From Streptomyces sp. DG1A-41 (GTDB lineage: Bacteria; Actinomycetota; Actinomycetes; Streptomycetales; Streptomycetaceae): DNA of 64,000 bases. The position numbers were made by a program, and so were the translations under genes. Location: NCBI RefSeq assembly GCF_037055355.1, contig NZ_CP146350.1, positions 4,673,001-4,737,000 of the forward strand, read 5' to 3'. Within the stretch, counting starts at the first letter, position 1. Each line of letters opens with the position of its first letter. This document shows, piece by piece, positions 42,615-50,940 of this stretch. The notes below the pieces were generated by a model. It saw nothing but the letters and a program-made list of their open reading frames with translations. It ran no database searches and was not told the DNA's origin.

Positions 42615-43019
42615 TCACCGCAGGGTGATGTTGACCATCCAGGTGATCCCGAACCGGTCCACGAGCGCGCCGGCCTCGTCACCCCACGCCTGCTTCTCCA
42701 GAGGCATCGTCACGGTGCCTCCGGCGGACAACTTCTCAAAGCGGCCGCGGAGTTCGCCGTCGTCGCCGCCGAGGTACACCGCGACATCGTTGCCCGGGTG
42801 GTAGGGCACCCCCTCCGGCACGTCCCAGGCCATGAGCGTGTATCCGTCCGGGGTGTCGAGCCGGGCGTGCATGACCCTGTCGGCGTCGGGCGACTCCGGC
42901 GAGCCGAAATCCGCGACCGTGCCCATCTCCAACTCGCCGCCGAACACCTGCTGGTAGAACTCCATCGCCTGCCGCGCGTTCCCGTTGCACGCGATGTACG
43001 GGTTGAGTCGAGACCCCAT
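42615..43019 (-). CDS. VOC-family PhnB-like protein
   Basis: A 134-aa glyoxalase/VOC-fold protein. MGSRLNPYIACNGNARQAME, then FYQQVFGGELEMGTV and a late WGDEAGALVDRFGITWMVN are standard for PhnB/DUF1428-like proteins, sometimes called 3-demethylubiquinone methyltransferase-like. GAAGGAG precedes the ATG. It diverges from a WYL regulator, which may control it. The substrate is unknown. Confidence 0.9.
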   Translation of the reverse strand: MGSRLNPYIACNGNARQAMEFYQQVFGGELEMGTVADFGSPESPDADRVMHARLDTPDGYTLMAWDVPEGVPYHPGNDVAVYLGGDDGELRGRFEKLSAGGTVTMPLEKQAWGDEAGALVDRFGITWMVNITLR

Positions 43020-43121
43020 TCAAGGCTCCTTCGTGTGAGTGACTGCGTGCGTGCCCGGACCGCAGGATCATCCAACTCAGGGCGTCCGGGCGGCACTTCG
43101 TCGAGCCTCCCAGCACATCGC

Positions 43122-43134
43122 GACACCCTGTGTC
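43122..43134. promoter_or_regulatory. Candidate WYL-regulator operator
   Basis: GACAC and GTGTC form an inverted repeat around CCT in the divergent region between the VOC gene and the WYL regulator, 24 bp before the regulator start. Confidence 0.4.
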
Positions 43135-43158
43135 ACGTATTGCCTTAGGGTTTTTCGT

Positions 43159-44133
43159 ATGCGCGCCGACCGGTTGGTCTCACTGGTTCTGCTGCTGCGC
43201 CAGCGCGGTCGGCTGTCCGCGACCGCACTGGCCCGCGAGCTGGAGGTATCCACCCGCACCGTGCTGCGCGACATCGAGGCGCTGTCCGCCGCCGGCGTCC
43301 CGGTCCACGCCGAACGGGGCCGGCACGGCGGTTTCGCGTTGCTGCCCGGCTTCCGGACCGAGCTCACCGGACTGAACCACGACGAGGCCCTTGCCCTGCT
43401 GGTCGCCGGATCACGGCGCGGCGCGCAGGCGTTCGGCCTCGGCTCGGCGCTCGCTTCGGCCATGCTCAAGGTGGTCGACGCGCTCCCCGAAAGCCATCGG
43501 GACACCGCGGCCGCCGTGGCCGAGCGACTGCTCATCGACCCCGAGACCGACCTCCTCTCGCGTCGGCCGGTCGCCGAGGAGGTGCCCGGCCCCATAGCGG
43601 CCGAGGTCCGGCGCGCGGTGTTCGCCGGACACAAGCTGCGCATCCACTACGCGGCGGTGGACCGGACCCCGACATGGCGCACGGTGGACCCGATCGGCCT
43701 GGTCACCGTACGCGACCAGGGTTACTTGCTGGCCACGAGGTCCGGCGCGGACCGCACCTACCGGCTGTCCCGGATCCTGGCCGCCGAGGAACTCGCCGAA
43801 CCCGCGCAGCGACCGGACCGGGTCGATTTGGACCGGGCCTGGCAGGAACGCAGCACACGGTTCCGAACCGGCGGCGACCAAGTCACCGTGCTGGTACGAC
43901 TGGACCCGGCGCGACGGGAGGACCTGGTGGGCACCGCGCTGGCCGTCCTCGCCGAAGAAGCCGACGCGGACGGCCGGCTGCGGCTGGAGGTGACCTTCCA
44001 GGATGCGAGGCACGCCGAGTGGGCGCTGTGGCAGCTCGCCACGGACGCGGAAGCCCTGGCCCCGCAGTGGCTGCGCACCGCCCTGCGCGACCGCGCCGCC
44101 GCGGTCGCCACCCGCTACGAAGCGTCCTCCTGA
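43159..44133 (+). CDS. WYL-domain transcriptional regulator
   Basis: A 324-aa DeoR-type HTH plus WYL regulator. The HTH lies at residues about 1-60 (MRADRLVSLVLLLRQRGRL, ELEVSTRTVLRDIEALSAAG). The WYL domain (about 135-215) includes LRIHYAAVDRTPTWRTVDPIG and YRLSRILAAE, and the WCX extension follows. The ATG at 43159 has no ribosome site but begins the conserved HTH, so a leaderless mRNA is possible. It diverges from the PhnB-like VOC gene. WYL proteins bind ligands or nucleic acid to control stress or metabolic genes; the target here is inferred from position. Confidence 0.9.
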   Translation: MRADRLVSLVLLLRQRGRLSATALARELEVSTRTVLRDIEALSAAGVPVHAERGRHGGFALLPGFRTELTGLNHDEALALLVAGSRRGAQAFGLGSALASAMLKVVDALPESHRDTAAAVAERLLIDPETDLLSRRPVAEEVPGPIAAEVRRAVFAGHKLRIHYAAVDRTPTWRTVDPIGLVTVRDQGYLLATRSGADRTYRLSRILAAEELAEPAQRPDRVDLDRAWQERSTRFRTGGDQVTVLVRLDPARREDLVGTALAVLAEEADADGRLRLEVTFQDARHAEWALWQLATDAEALAPQWLRTALRDRAAAVATRYEASS

Positions 44134-44239
44134 GCGGCGAAAGGCGATTCCGTGACTGCGAGACGGCACGGGCCTGGTCCTGTCGATGGTGGGCATCGGC
44201 ACCGGTATGCGGCCCCAGCCCCCCGCTGACGGCCCGCGC

Positions 44240-44782
44240 CTACGTGACCGGCCGCTGACCACGACGGCGGGCCGCCCCCTCGGCCCGGTACGCCGCCGCG
44301 ACCCGCTCCCGGAACGGCCGCCGGCCCACCGCCTCCGCCACCTGCCTCAGCAACTCCCCCAACGGCATCGAAAGCTCCGAGTCCAGCTCCGCCATCGCCG
44401 CCACCGTGGCCTCCCACTCCGCCTCGATCCGTGGCAGCAGGGCACGGGCCTTCGGCGTGAGGCCGACCAGGCGGCGGCGGGCGTCCAGCGGGTCGGGAGT
44501 GTGGGTGACCAGGCCCGCGCGGGCCATCTGCGCCGCCGTCTGGCTCGCGGCCGAGTGCGTGACACCGACCGCAGCGGCCAAGTCCCGGACCGACAGCGGG
44601 CCTTCGGCCAGGAGTGCCCGTACGACCGGGGAGAAGCGCGGCCGGTACTCGGCCAGGCCCTGCTCCTCGTAGACCTTGGCCACGTCGCCGTCCAGCAGCT
44701 CCAGGACGTGGCGGAGCAGAGTTCCTACGGCGACCGGATCCGGGTGGTTCCTCGCGCTGCTCCCGTTGTTCACGCTGTTCAC
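44240..44782 (-). CDS. MarR-family transcriptional regulator
   Basis: A 180-aa winged-helix regulator: GPLSVRDLAAAVGVTHSAAS is the recognition HTH and DPLDARRRLVGLTPKARALL the wing, both typical of MarR. It is divergent from the prolyl aminopeptidase gene, with 48 bp between the starts. The start is a GTG at 44782; another GTG nine bases downstream is possible. An inverted repeat beside the start suggests autoregulation and control of the peptidase. Confidence 0.92.
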   Translation of the reverse strand: MNSVNNGSSARNHPDPVAVGTLLRHVLELLDGDVAKVYEEQGLAEYRPRFSPVVRALLAEGPLSVRDLAAAVGVTHSAASQTAAQMARAGLVTHTPDPLDARRRLVGLTPKARALLPRIEAEWEATVAAMAELDSELSMPLGELLRQVAEAVGRRPFRERVAAAYRAEGAARRRGQRPVT

Positions 44783-44783
44783 C

Positions 44784-44798
44784 CTGTTAATCTAACAG
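44784..44798. promoter_or_regulatory. MarR-type operator
   Basis: CTGTTA (44784-44789) and TAACAG (44793-44798) are perfect complements around ATC, 1 bp from the marR start codon. A further half-site, CTGTTA, follows at 44801-44806. Confidence 0.65.
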
Positions 44799-44830
44799 TG
44801 CTGTTATGTCCGGGGAGGAGGGCACGTCTC

Positions 44831-45799
44831 ATGGCCGGGCTCCATCCCCCCATCGAGCCGTACGAGCACGGCATGCTCGACGTCGGCGACGGCAACCGCG
44901 TGTACTGGGAGAGTTGCGGGAATCCGGCGGGCAAGCCCGCCCTCGTACTGCACGGCGGGCCCGGGTCCGGCGCTGGGCCGTTCTGGCGTCGGCTGTTCGA
45001 CCCGGCGGCGTACCGCATCGTGCTCCTCGACCAGCGCGGGTGCGGGCGCAGCACACCCGACGCCGCCGATCCGCGGACCTCGCTCGACGCCAACACCACC
45101 CCGCACCTGATCGCCGACATCGAGCTGCTGCGGCGGCACCTCGGCATCGGGAAATGGCTCGTCATCGGCGGCTCCTGGGGCGTGACCCTCGCGCTGGCCT
45201 ACGCCGAGCAGCACCCCGGACGCGTATCCGAGCTGGTCCTCTTCAGCGTCACCAACACCACCCGCCGCGAGGTGGAGTGGGTCACGCGGGACATGGGCCG
45301 GATCTTCCCCGAGGAGTGGGCCCGGTTCCGCGAAGCCGTCCCCGAGGGGGAGCGCGACGGCAGTCTGGTGGACGCGTACGCCCGGATGCTCGCCGACCCC
45401 GACCCGGCCGTACGGGAGCGGGCCGCGCGGGAGTGGTGCCGGTGGGAGGACGTGCACGTGTCCACGCACCCCGGGCACAAGCCCGACCCCCGCTACGAGG
45501 ACCCGCACTTCCGGCTGCGCTTCGCCCGCCTCGTCACGCACTACTGGCGGCACGCCGGCTTCCTGGAGGACGGGGCGCTGCTGCGCGACGCCGGGAAGCT
45601 CGCCGGCATCCCGGGCGTGATGATCCACGGGCGGATGGACATCAGCGGTCCTCCGGATGTCGCGTGGCGGCTGGCCCAGGTGTGGCCGGACGCGGAACTC
45701 GTGCTGATCGGCGAGGAGGGGCACGGGCTGTCGGGCGATGCCACGACGGAGGCCGTGCTGGCGGCCACGGACCGGTTCCGGCCGGTCCGCACCCCTTGA
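44831..45799 (+). CDS. pip: Prolyl aminopeptidase
   Basis: A 322-aa cytoplasmic alpha/beta hydrolase of peptidase family S33, removing N-terminal proline. HGGPGSGAGPF is the oxyanion-hole motif, LLDQRGCGRSTP is diagnostic for proline iminopeptidase, GGSWGVTLAL is the nucleophile elbow and GEEGHGLSG includes the catalytic His. Length and order match the family. The start ATG lies 13 bases past GGAGG. It is probably controlled by the divergent MarR regulator. Confidence 0.93.
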   Translation: MAGLHPPIEPYEHGMLDVGDGNRVYWESCGNPAGKPALVLHGGPGSGAGPFWRRLFDPAAYRIVLLDQRGCGRSTPDAADPRTSLDANTTPHLIADIELLRRHLGIGKWLVIGGSWGVTLALAYAEQHPGRVSELVLFSVTNTTRREVEWVTRDMGRIFPEEWARFREAVPEGERDGSLVDAYARMLADPDPAVRERAAREWCRWEDVHVSTHPGHKPDPRYEDPHFRLRFARLVTHYWRHAGFLEDGALLRDAGKLAGIPGVMIHGRMDISGPPDVAWRLAQVWPDAELVLIGEEGHGLSGDATTEAVLAATDRFRPVRTP

Positions 45800-45862
45800 G
45801 AAGGGCTCCGCGGCATGAGATGGGCCCCGCGACGGTGCGGACACCGGAAGCGGAGCGACCTG

Positions 45863-47206
45863 TCACCGGCCCCCGGCCGACCGCTTGGCGCCGCACGTCG
45901 CCAGACTGCACCACCGGCGCCGCCCGCTCTCGTCGAGGAACAGCCAGCCGCAGTCCCGGCTGGGGCAGCCGCGGACGGTGAAGCGCCGCGGGTCTGCGAG
46001 CAGTTCGCCCGCGCTGCGGGCCACCGCGCAGACGGGCAGGCGCAGACCGGCGGAGGGCGACGGCTGCCAGCGTCCGAGACCGTCCTCGCCCCGCGTGAAG
46101 ACCGAGAGCCGCGCGGCGTCCTCCACCACCCCGGCCACCGCCTTGAACGCCCGGCCGTCCTGCGGATCGGTCAGGCAGGCGTACAGGTCCGCACGGAAGC
46201 GCCGGGCCTCGTCGAGGACGGCGGCGGCCTCGGTGGGCTGCCGCAGGGCCTGTTCCCGCAGCCGGGTGACCTGCCGGTCCTCGATCAGGTCGAGGTGACC
46301 GGCCCATACGGCGAGGGTGGCGTAGCCGCGCAGCCACTCCGACCCGGGCAGCCGCTCCCCGGCCCACCCGGCGTAGGTGTTGCAGAACTCCAGCGCGGGG
46401 TGTCCGCTCGTACTCCACGGCAACCACCGGTCGCCGACCCGGACCGCGTAGACGGGCCCGGGGGGCCGGTCCAGCCGGGGGTCGGCGCGCAGCATGCGCT
46501 CGTGGAGGGTGCGCAGGTCGCGCCCGGGCTCGATGCCGAGTTCGTCCGCCAGCAGGTCGCGGGTGCGGCCGTACCACCGGAGCGCATCGGCCTGGCGGCC
46601 CGCGCGGTACAGGGCGGTCATCTGGGCGCCGACGAGCCGTTCACGGGTCGGGTGCTCCTCGAGGAACGGGCTCAGGTCCGCCACGACACGGTCGTGCAGA
46701 CCCATGGTGAGCTGGGCCTCCGCTCGCCCCTCCGCGGCGGACAGACGTAGTTCGGCCAGCCTGCCGCCGAGGCGCGTGCGCAGCCGGTCGTCGGCCACGT
46801 CCGCGAGCAGCGGGCCGCGCCACAGTCCGAGGGCCTGGTCGTACAGGCGGATCCGCTCCGCGGGGTCAGCGGAGTCCGCCGCCCGTCCGACGAGCCCGAC
46901 GAACTCCTGGGCGTCGATCCCATGAGGGCCCTGCTCCACGGCGTAACCGTCGTGCCGGGTCTCGACGGACACCCCGTGCGGCCTGAGCGCGGCGCGCAGG
47001 CGGCCGACGTAGGTGTGGACGGTGGCGCGGGCGGAGGCGGGCGGTTCGTCGTCCCACAGCAGGTCGATGAGGCGGTCGGTCGGGACGGCGCGGCCCGCGT
47101 GCAGCAGCAGGACCGCCAGCAGGCACCGCTCCTGGCGGCGGCTGCCCCCCAGCACCTGCCGTCCCTCGTGGTGGGCGGTGAACGGACCGAGCAGTTGGAA
47201 CTCCAT
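45863..47206 (-). CDS. BTAD (SARP-like) regulator fused to ABATE-CGNR zinc finger
   Basis: A 447-aa predicted regulator with two parts. Residues about 1-90 are an OmpR-like winged helix (MEFQLLGPFTAHHEGRQVLG, then ARATVHTYVGRLRAALRPHG) and about 95-240 a BTAD helical domain (LVGAQMTALYRAGRQADALR, LADELGIEPGRDLRTLHERM). Residues about 260-395 resemble the ABATE (DUF1470) stress-response domain (ALEFCNTYAGW), followed by a CGNR-like zinc finger with CPSRDCGWLFLDESGRRRWC and a final CGAK in place of CGNR. ATG at 47206 is the SARP-like start. A heptamer direct repeat lies in its own promoter. It is divergent from a small secreted protein gene. Confidence 0.85.
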   Translation of the reverse strand: MEFQLLGPFTAHHEGRQVLGGSRRQERCLLAVLLLHAGRAVPTDRLIDLLWDDEPPASARATVHTYVGRLRAALRPHGVSVETRHDGYAVEQGPHGIDAQEFVGLVGRAADSADPAERIRLYDQALGLWRGPLLADVADDRLRTRLGGRLAELRLSAAEGRAEAQLTMGLHDRVVADLSPFLEEHPTRERLVGAQMTALYRAGRQADALRWYGRTRDLLADELGIEPGRDLRTLHERMLRADPRLDRPPGPVYAVRVGDRWLPWSTSGHPALEFCNTYAGWAGERLPGSEWLRGYATLAVWAGHLDLIEDRQVTRLREQALRQPTEAAAVLDEARRFRADLYACLTDPQDGRAFKAVAGVVEDAARLSVFTRGEDGLGRWQPSPSAGLRLPVCAVARSAGELLADPRRFTVRGCPSRDCGWLFLDESGRRRWCSLATCGAKRSAGGR

Positions 47207-47234
47207 GGTTGCCCGGCAGCCTAACCGGACGTCG

Positions 47235-47252
47235 ATGGTCAGGCTTTGGTCA
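47235..47252. promoter_or_regulatory. SARP-box-like heptamer repeat at BTAD regulator promoter
   Basis: ATGGTCA (47235-47241) and TTGGTCA (47246-47252) are separated by GGCT, an 11-bp period. The same heptamer and spacing occur upstream of the LAHTG gene at 31451-31479. Confidence 0.55.
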
Positions 47253-47304
47253 GAGGCCGGGGAGAGACTGGCCTCCTTCCACCCGCCTCTGCCCAGGGAG
47301 AACC

Positions 47305-47823
47305 ATGCGACGAACCGCCCTCGCGACGCTGACCCTTGCCGCCGTGCTCGCCGGGACGCAGCCCGCGTCCGCGGAGACGGCGAAGGAGACGGCGAAGGGC
47401 TGGGAACCGGCACCCTCCGCGCCGTGGGACGTCGGCGCCGGCGTGCGGTGCGACTCCCCCGTCCACGGCGAACCGGTCGTCGACGAGGTGGTGCGGCGCG
47501 TGCTGAGCACCTACCCCGACGGCTCGGTGCGGCGGGTCGCCTACAAGGGCGACCTGGTCGTACGCGTCACCAACACCGCAACCGGCGCCTCCTACGACGC
47601 CGACGCGAGCGGCTCGGCCGTCGTCGAGCACCGGCCCGACGGCTCCCAACACTGGGCCGTGCACGGGCCGGTGCTCGTGGGGGTCGGCCAGGACCAGGGC
47701 AGTCTGCCGCGCGGCCTGTACCTCGTCGACGGCGTCTACACGATGGACATCAGCCCCACCGGATACAAGTCCGTACGCCTCCTGCACGGGACGACGGACG
47801 ACCTGTGCGCGCACATCGACTGA
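47305..47823 (+). CDS. Small secreted protein of unknown function
   Basis: A 172-aa protein with signal peptide MRRTALATLTLAAVLAGTQPASA. The mature part has a beta-rich pattern (RRVAYKGDLVVRVTNTATGA, VVEHRPDGSQHWAVHGPVLV) and two cysteines (VRCDSPV, DLCAHID). AGGGAG precedes the ATG. It diverges from the BTAD regulator, whose candidate binding repeat lies 53 bp upstream of this start, so it is a likely target. I do not recognise a family. Confidence 0.75.
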   Translation: MRRTALATLTLAAVLAGTQPASAETAKETAKGWEPAPSAPWDVGAGVRCDSPVHGEPVVDEVVRRVLSTYPDGSVRRVAYKGDLVVRVTNTATGASYDADASGSAVVEHRPDGSQHWAVHGPVLVGVGQDQGSLPRGLYLVDGVYTMDISPTGYKSVRLLHGTTDDLCAHID

Positions 47824-47857
47824 ACGGGCCTGCCCTCCCCGATGCCCGGAACCGTGC

Positions 47858-48111
47858 TCAGTGCGCGTCGTGGTTGCCCTGGTATTGGGCCTGTGCCGTC
47901 TCGCGGACCTTCTGGTGGCTCCAGGAGGCGAAGCGGTGGGGTGCCAGCCGGTCGGGGTCGACGAGCAGGTCCCCGGTCTCCAGCAGCATGCTCGCGAGCT
48001 GGCGGCCGACGCAGTCGTCGTGCGTGGCCCAGGACGCCTCGGCGAACCGGCGAACTGCACGGCCTGCTCACCGAACACTCCGCCTAGAGCACCGTCCACT
48101 ACCTCAGTCAT
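47858..48111 (-). pseudogene. Frameshifted small hypothetical protein
   Basis: The start MTEVVDGALGGVFGEQAVQ (48111) loses frame near 48045. The coherent continuation reads RFAEASWATHDDCVGRQLAS, MLLETGDLLVDPDRLAP and SWSHQKVRETAQAQYQG and stops at 47858. One indel would restore about 84 aa. The family is not recognised. The next 130 bp (48112-48241) show nothing. Confidence 0.4.
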
Positions 48112-48241
48112 GCCATCCGCGAGTCACCATCTGAACCACGCTGCGGACCCGGGTGCGCAAGGAGCTTGCAGCCTCCGGCTGCCCTGCTGCCGGTTCACTC
48201 GTCCGGTCCGCGGGCTCAGTACCTGGACTCGGCCGCCCAGG

Positions 48242-48547
48242 TCATGACTTGGTTCTGCCTTCGCGCGATTGGCCGAGTTCGGCCACGAGGAGCTGCAGCA
48301 GACCGGGACAGCGTTCCTCGATGTCCGCCCTGAGTAGCCTCAAGGTGCTTCCGTTGCCGTGATCGCGCTGCACCACCAGGCCCGCCTCCCGCAGAACTCG
48401 GAAGTGGTGAGTGCGGGTGGCCTTCTTTACCGGCAGGTCAAAAGACCCGCAGGCGCGCTCCTGGTCTTCGGGGTCGGTCGCGAGTTCGGCGATCACCCTC
48501 CGCCGGGAGTCGTCCGCGAGCGCGGCGAACACTTTGCCAAGGTCCAC
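48242..48547 (-). CDS. ArsR-family transcriptional regulator
   Basis: A 101-aa winged-helix repressor: KVFAALADDSRRRVIAELAT at the N-terminus, then KATRTHHFRVLREAGLVVQR as the recognition region. No metal-binding CxC motif is seen in helix 3 (one Cys lies in ERACGSFD). The GTG start at 48547 has GGAGG 4-8 bases upstream. It diverges from the monooxygenase gene, with two copies of a matching palindrome between and over the starts. Confidence 0.92.
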   Translation of the reverse strand: MDLGKVFAALADDSRRRVIAELATDPEDQERACGSFDLPVKKATRTHHFRVLREAGLVVQRDHGNGSTLRLLRADIEERCPGLLQLLVAELGQSREGRTKS

Positions 48548-48558
48548 GATCCTCCTCC

Positions 48559-48622
48559 AGGTATGATTTGCATCGTACCTCAAGGCATGCATAGTCTCCG
48601 AGGTATGAACATCGTCATACCT
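48559..48622. promoter_or_regulatory. Two ArsR-type operators
   Basis: Copy 1: AGGTATGA (48559-48566), 6 bp, TCGTACCT (48573-48580). Copy 2: AGGTATGA (48601-48608), 6 bp, TCATACCT (48615-48622), perfect. The copies are 42 bp (four turns) apart. Copy 2 covers the ATG at 48605 of the monooxygenase gene. Confidence 0.75.
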
Positions 48623-48958
48623 GAGGGAAACGGTCCCATCGGCATCTACGGGTTCGCCCGCCCCCGTGCGGAACGCGCCGAGGAACTAGAACGTCTGTTG
48701 CTTTCGTTCGTCAAGCCGACCCGTGCCGAGCCGGGCGCCTGGCAGTACCAGGTGCACCGCGATGCCTCCGACCCCACCACGCTGGTCTTCTACGAGCTGT
48801 GGCGTTCCAGGGACGATCTGCGCAATCACCTTGCCCAGCCCCACCTTGTCCGGTTCCAGGAGACGCGCATGGACTATCTGCGTGAGGACCTGGAGATCAA
48901 CTGGCTGACTCCTCTCACTGCGAACGAAACCGGTGAACCTTCCCGGTCACAGCGCTAG
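48605..48958 (+). CDS. Antibiotic biosynthesis monooxygenase (ABM) domain protein
   Basis: A 117-aa protein with a dimeric ferredoxin-like ABM fold: GIYGFARPRAERAEELERLL, then EPGAWQYQVHRDASDPTTLV and FYELWRSRDDLRNHL are typical. Such proteins are cofactor-free oxygenases or quinone-handling stress proteins. The ATG at 48605 lies inside the second ArsR operator, so repressor binding would cover both the promoter end and the start codon. It is co-regulated with the divergent arsR-type gene. Confidence 0.87.
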   Translation: MNIVIPEGNGPIGIYGFARPRAERAEELERLLLSFVKPTRAEPGAWQYQVHRDASDPTTLVFYELWRSRDDLRNHLAQPHLVRFQETRMDYLREDLEINWLTPLTANETGEPSRSQR

Positions 48959-49035
48959 CCGCACCGTCTATCTGTCGGGAACTTCGCCACTGAAGGGTGT
49001 TGCTGATCCGGACCAGGTTCGGCGGGGTTGAGATC

Positions 49036-49204
49036 GACGTCTCGACGGTATGGGATCCACCTGGGCAATAAGCTGCAGAGCCCCTTGGTACGGTGCGCCG
49101 ATGTCATCGATCAAGCACTGGCGCTGGCGAAGGACTGGGGCACCGATCACCCGCCGTGGGGCGAGCGGGTGTGGGCGGAGCTGCACGGGGAGGAACGCGG
49201 ATGA
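49036..49204 (+). pseudogene. C-terminal fragment of a Streptomyces conserved hypothetical protein
   Basis: The frame reading YGIHLGNKLQSPLVRCADVI, then KDWGTDHPPWGERVWAEL to a stop at 49202-49204 matches the C-terminus of a small protein commonly found upstream of the next gene. Its N-terminal part is absent or interrupted by a TGA near 49030. Its stop overlaps the next start (ATGA). Confidence 0.45.
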
Positions 49205-49398
49205 CCGGAGAGCGGAAGCCTTGGGTGGGCGACTTGATCCATGACGAGATCGCCGGCCGGCGCGGCGTCGTCACGGATGTGCGCGGCGGTGCGGTCTGGG
49301 TGCTGCGGCCGGAGTCCGGCCCAGGGCGGTGGACCTCGCGGCAGCCCGAGCGCCTGACCGTGGTGACGCCCCGCGAGGCGAGCCGGACGTGGCCGTGA
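49201..49398 (+). CDS. Conserved small Streptomyces protein
   Basis: A 65-aa protein reading MTGERKPWVGDLIHDEIAGR, VVTDVRGGAVWVLRPESGPG and a TSRQPERLTVV end. The WVGDL..D.....GVVTDV......LRP pattern resembles a short SH3-like barrel and is widespread in Streptomyces next to HTH/DUF397 genes. The function is unknown. Start and preceding stop overlap. Confidence 0.7.
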   Translation: MTGERKPWVGDLIHDEIAGRRGVVTDVRGGAVWVLRPESGPGRWTSRQPERLTVVTPREASRTWP

Positions 49399-49471
49399 CG
49401 GATCCCTCACCGCTCCCTCGTGCAAGGGAGTGGACCGACCGCCTCGCCCGGGCCGATCGTGGGCGGCATGG

Positions 49472-50380
49472 ATGAGTGTGGTGCCAGTCGACCCTGCCGG
49501 TCCGGGTGCGGAAGCGGAGGAGGTCCGCCGTTTCTGGGGGCGGCTCGGGCTCCCCGGGCTGGTCGACGTGCACACGCACTTCATGCCCGAGCGGGTGTTG
49601 CACAAGGTGTGGGGCTACTTCGACGCGCTCGGGCCGATGACCGGCGGGCTGGAGTGGCCGATCACCTACCGGAGGGAAGAGGCGGAACGGGCGGACATCC
49701 TGCGGGAGTTCGGCGTCCGCGCCTTCACTGCGATGCTGTACCCGCACAAGCCGGGCATGGCCCGCTGGCTGAACGGCTGGGCGGTTGACTTCGCCCGCCG
49801 CACCCCCGACTGTCTGCACACCGCGACCCTCTACCCCGAGCCGGGCGTCGAGGCGTACGTCCGGGAGGCCGTCGAGGCGGGCGCTCGGGTCTTCAAGGCG
49901 CATGTGCAGGTGGGGGCGTACGACCCGGCCGACGAACTCCTCCAGCCGGCGTGGGGGCTGCTGGCCGAGGCCCAGATCCCCGTGGTGATCCACTGCGGCT
50001 CCGGGCCCGCGCCCGGCAAGCACACCGGCCCCGAGCCGATCGCACGGGTGCTGGCCCGGCACCCCCGGCTGCGGCTGGTCGTCGCGCACCTGGGGATGCC
50101 CGAGTACGAGGAGTTCCTCGGCCTCGCCGACCGGTACGGAGAGGTCCGGCTGGACACGACGATGGCGTTCACCGACTTCACCGAGGCCTTCATGCCGTTC
50201 CCCCGCCGGGCCCTGCCCCGACTGGCCGGACTCGGCGACCGCGTCCTGCTCGGCTCCGACTTCCCCAACCTCCCCTATGCGTACGTGGACCAGCTCCACG
50301 CCCTGGAACGGCTGGACCTCGGGGAGGATTGGCTGCGGGCGGTGTGCCACGACAACGCGGCGGAGTTGTTCGGGGTGTGA
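49472..50380 (+). CDS. Amidohydrolase_2 family metal-dependent hydrolase
   Basis: A 302-aa TIM-barrel hydrolase or decarboxylase of the amidohydrolase-2 family. Metal ligands and catalytic residues can be placed in VDVHTHF (HxH), PVVIHCGSG (His), LVVAHLGMPEYEE (His) and LLGSDFPNLPY (Asp). ATG at 49472 lies closest to the barrel; an upstream in-frame GTG exists at 49430. The substrate cannot be inferred: the family covers decarboxylases and lactonases acting on aromatic or cyclic acids. No pathway partners are adjacent. Confidence 0.88.
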   Translation: MSVVPVDPAGPGAEAEEVRRFWGRLGLPGLVDVHTHFMPERVLHKVWGYFDALGPMTGGLEWPITYRREEAERADILREFGVRAFTAMLYPHKPGMARWLNGWAVDFARRTPDCLHTATLYPEPGVEAYVREAVEAGARVFKAHVQVGAYDPADELLQPAWGLLAEAQIPVVIHCGSGPAPGKHTGPEPIARVLARHPRLRLVVAHLGMPEYEEFLGLADRYGEVRLDTTMAFTDFTEAFMPFPRRALPRLAGLGDRVLLGSDFPNLPYAYVDQLHALERLDLGEDWLRAVCHDNAAELFGV

Positions 50381-50407
50381 GGACCGCCTGCGCCTGACCG
50401 GCCGAGG

Positions 50408-50791
50408 TCAGGAGGGCAACGCGGCTCGCTCCGACTCCGCCAGCAGCACGCAGAACTCGTTGCCCTCCGGGTCGGCGAGAACGACCCAGCCCCGGCCGTC
50501 GGGCTTGCGGAGATCGTCGACCAGCGAGGCGCCGAGCCCCAGCAGCCGCTCGACCTCCAGGTCCCGCGAGGTGTCCGGGCGCAGGCAGAGGTGAAGCCTG
50601 TTCTTCCCCGACTTCGGCTCCGGAACCTCGTTGAAGTACAAGGCCGGGCCGCCGGGCAGCATGACCTCGGTCTCCTTGTCACCCGGCTGGTCCCCGGGAT
50701 GCAGCGGCTGTCCGGTCACCTCGCTCCAGAAGAGTGCCAGCCGGTAGGCGTCGGCACAGTCGATCGCAATGTTCTCCACCGTTGAAAGCAT
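50408..50791 (-). CDS. VOC-family protein (glyoxalase-like)
   Basis: A 127-aa single VOC module in the form typical of Streptomyces (Glyoxalase_6): ENIAIDCADAYRLALFWSEV, then NRLHLCLRPDTSRDLEVERL and LADPEGNEFCVLL. The start at 50791 matches homologues; a Met four codons upstream is also possible. Role unknown: members bind metal and may sequester or convert small electrophiles or antibiotics. Confidence 0.88.
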   Translation of the reverse strand: MLSTVENIAIDCADAYRLALFWSEVTGQPLHPGDQPGDKETEVMLPGGPALYFNEVPEPKSGKNRLHLCLRPDTSRDLEVERLLGLGASLVDDLRKPDGRGWVVLADPEGNEFCVLLAESERAALPS

Positions 50792-50940
50792 GCGATCGAT
50801 CATCGACGAGAGGCGCCCCGCCCGCCACCGGAACAGGGCCCTGGCCGCGGGGTGCTCCCAGCCCAACGCCCCCGGCCCTGCCGGCACCGTGCGGCGGCGG
50901 CAGGCGGGGGCGTCGGACAGGGCGTATGCCTAGCGAAGTG

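Noticed and set aside
19211..48958. A biosynthetic gene cluster suggested by the BTAD regulator, exporters, an ABM protein and an rRNA methyltransferase
   Set aside because: These genes are scattered and no core synthase (PKS, NRPS, terpene, RiPP) was found in the window.
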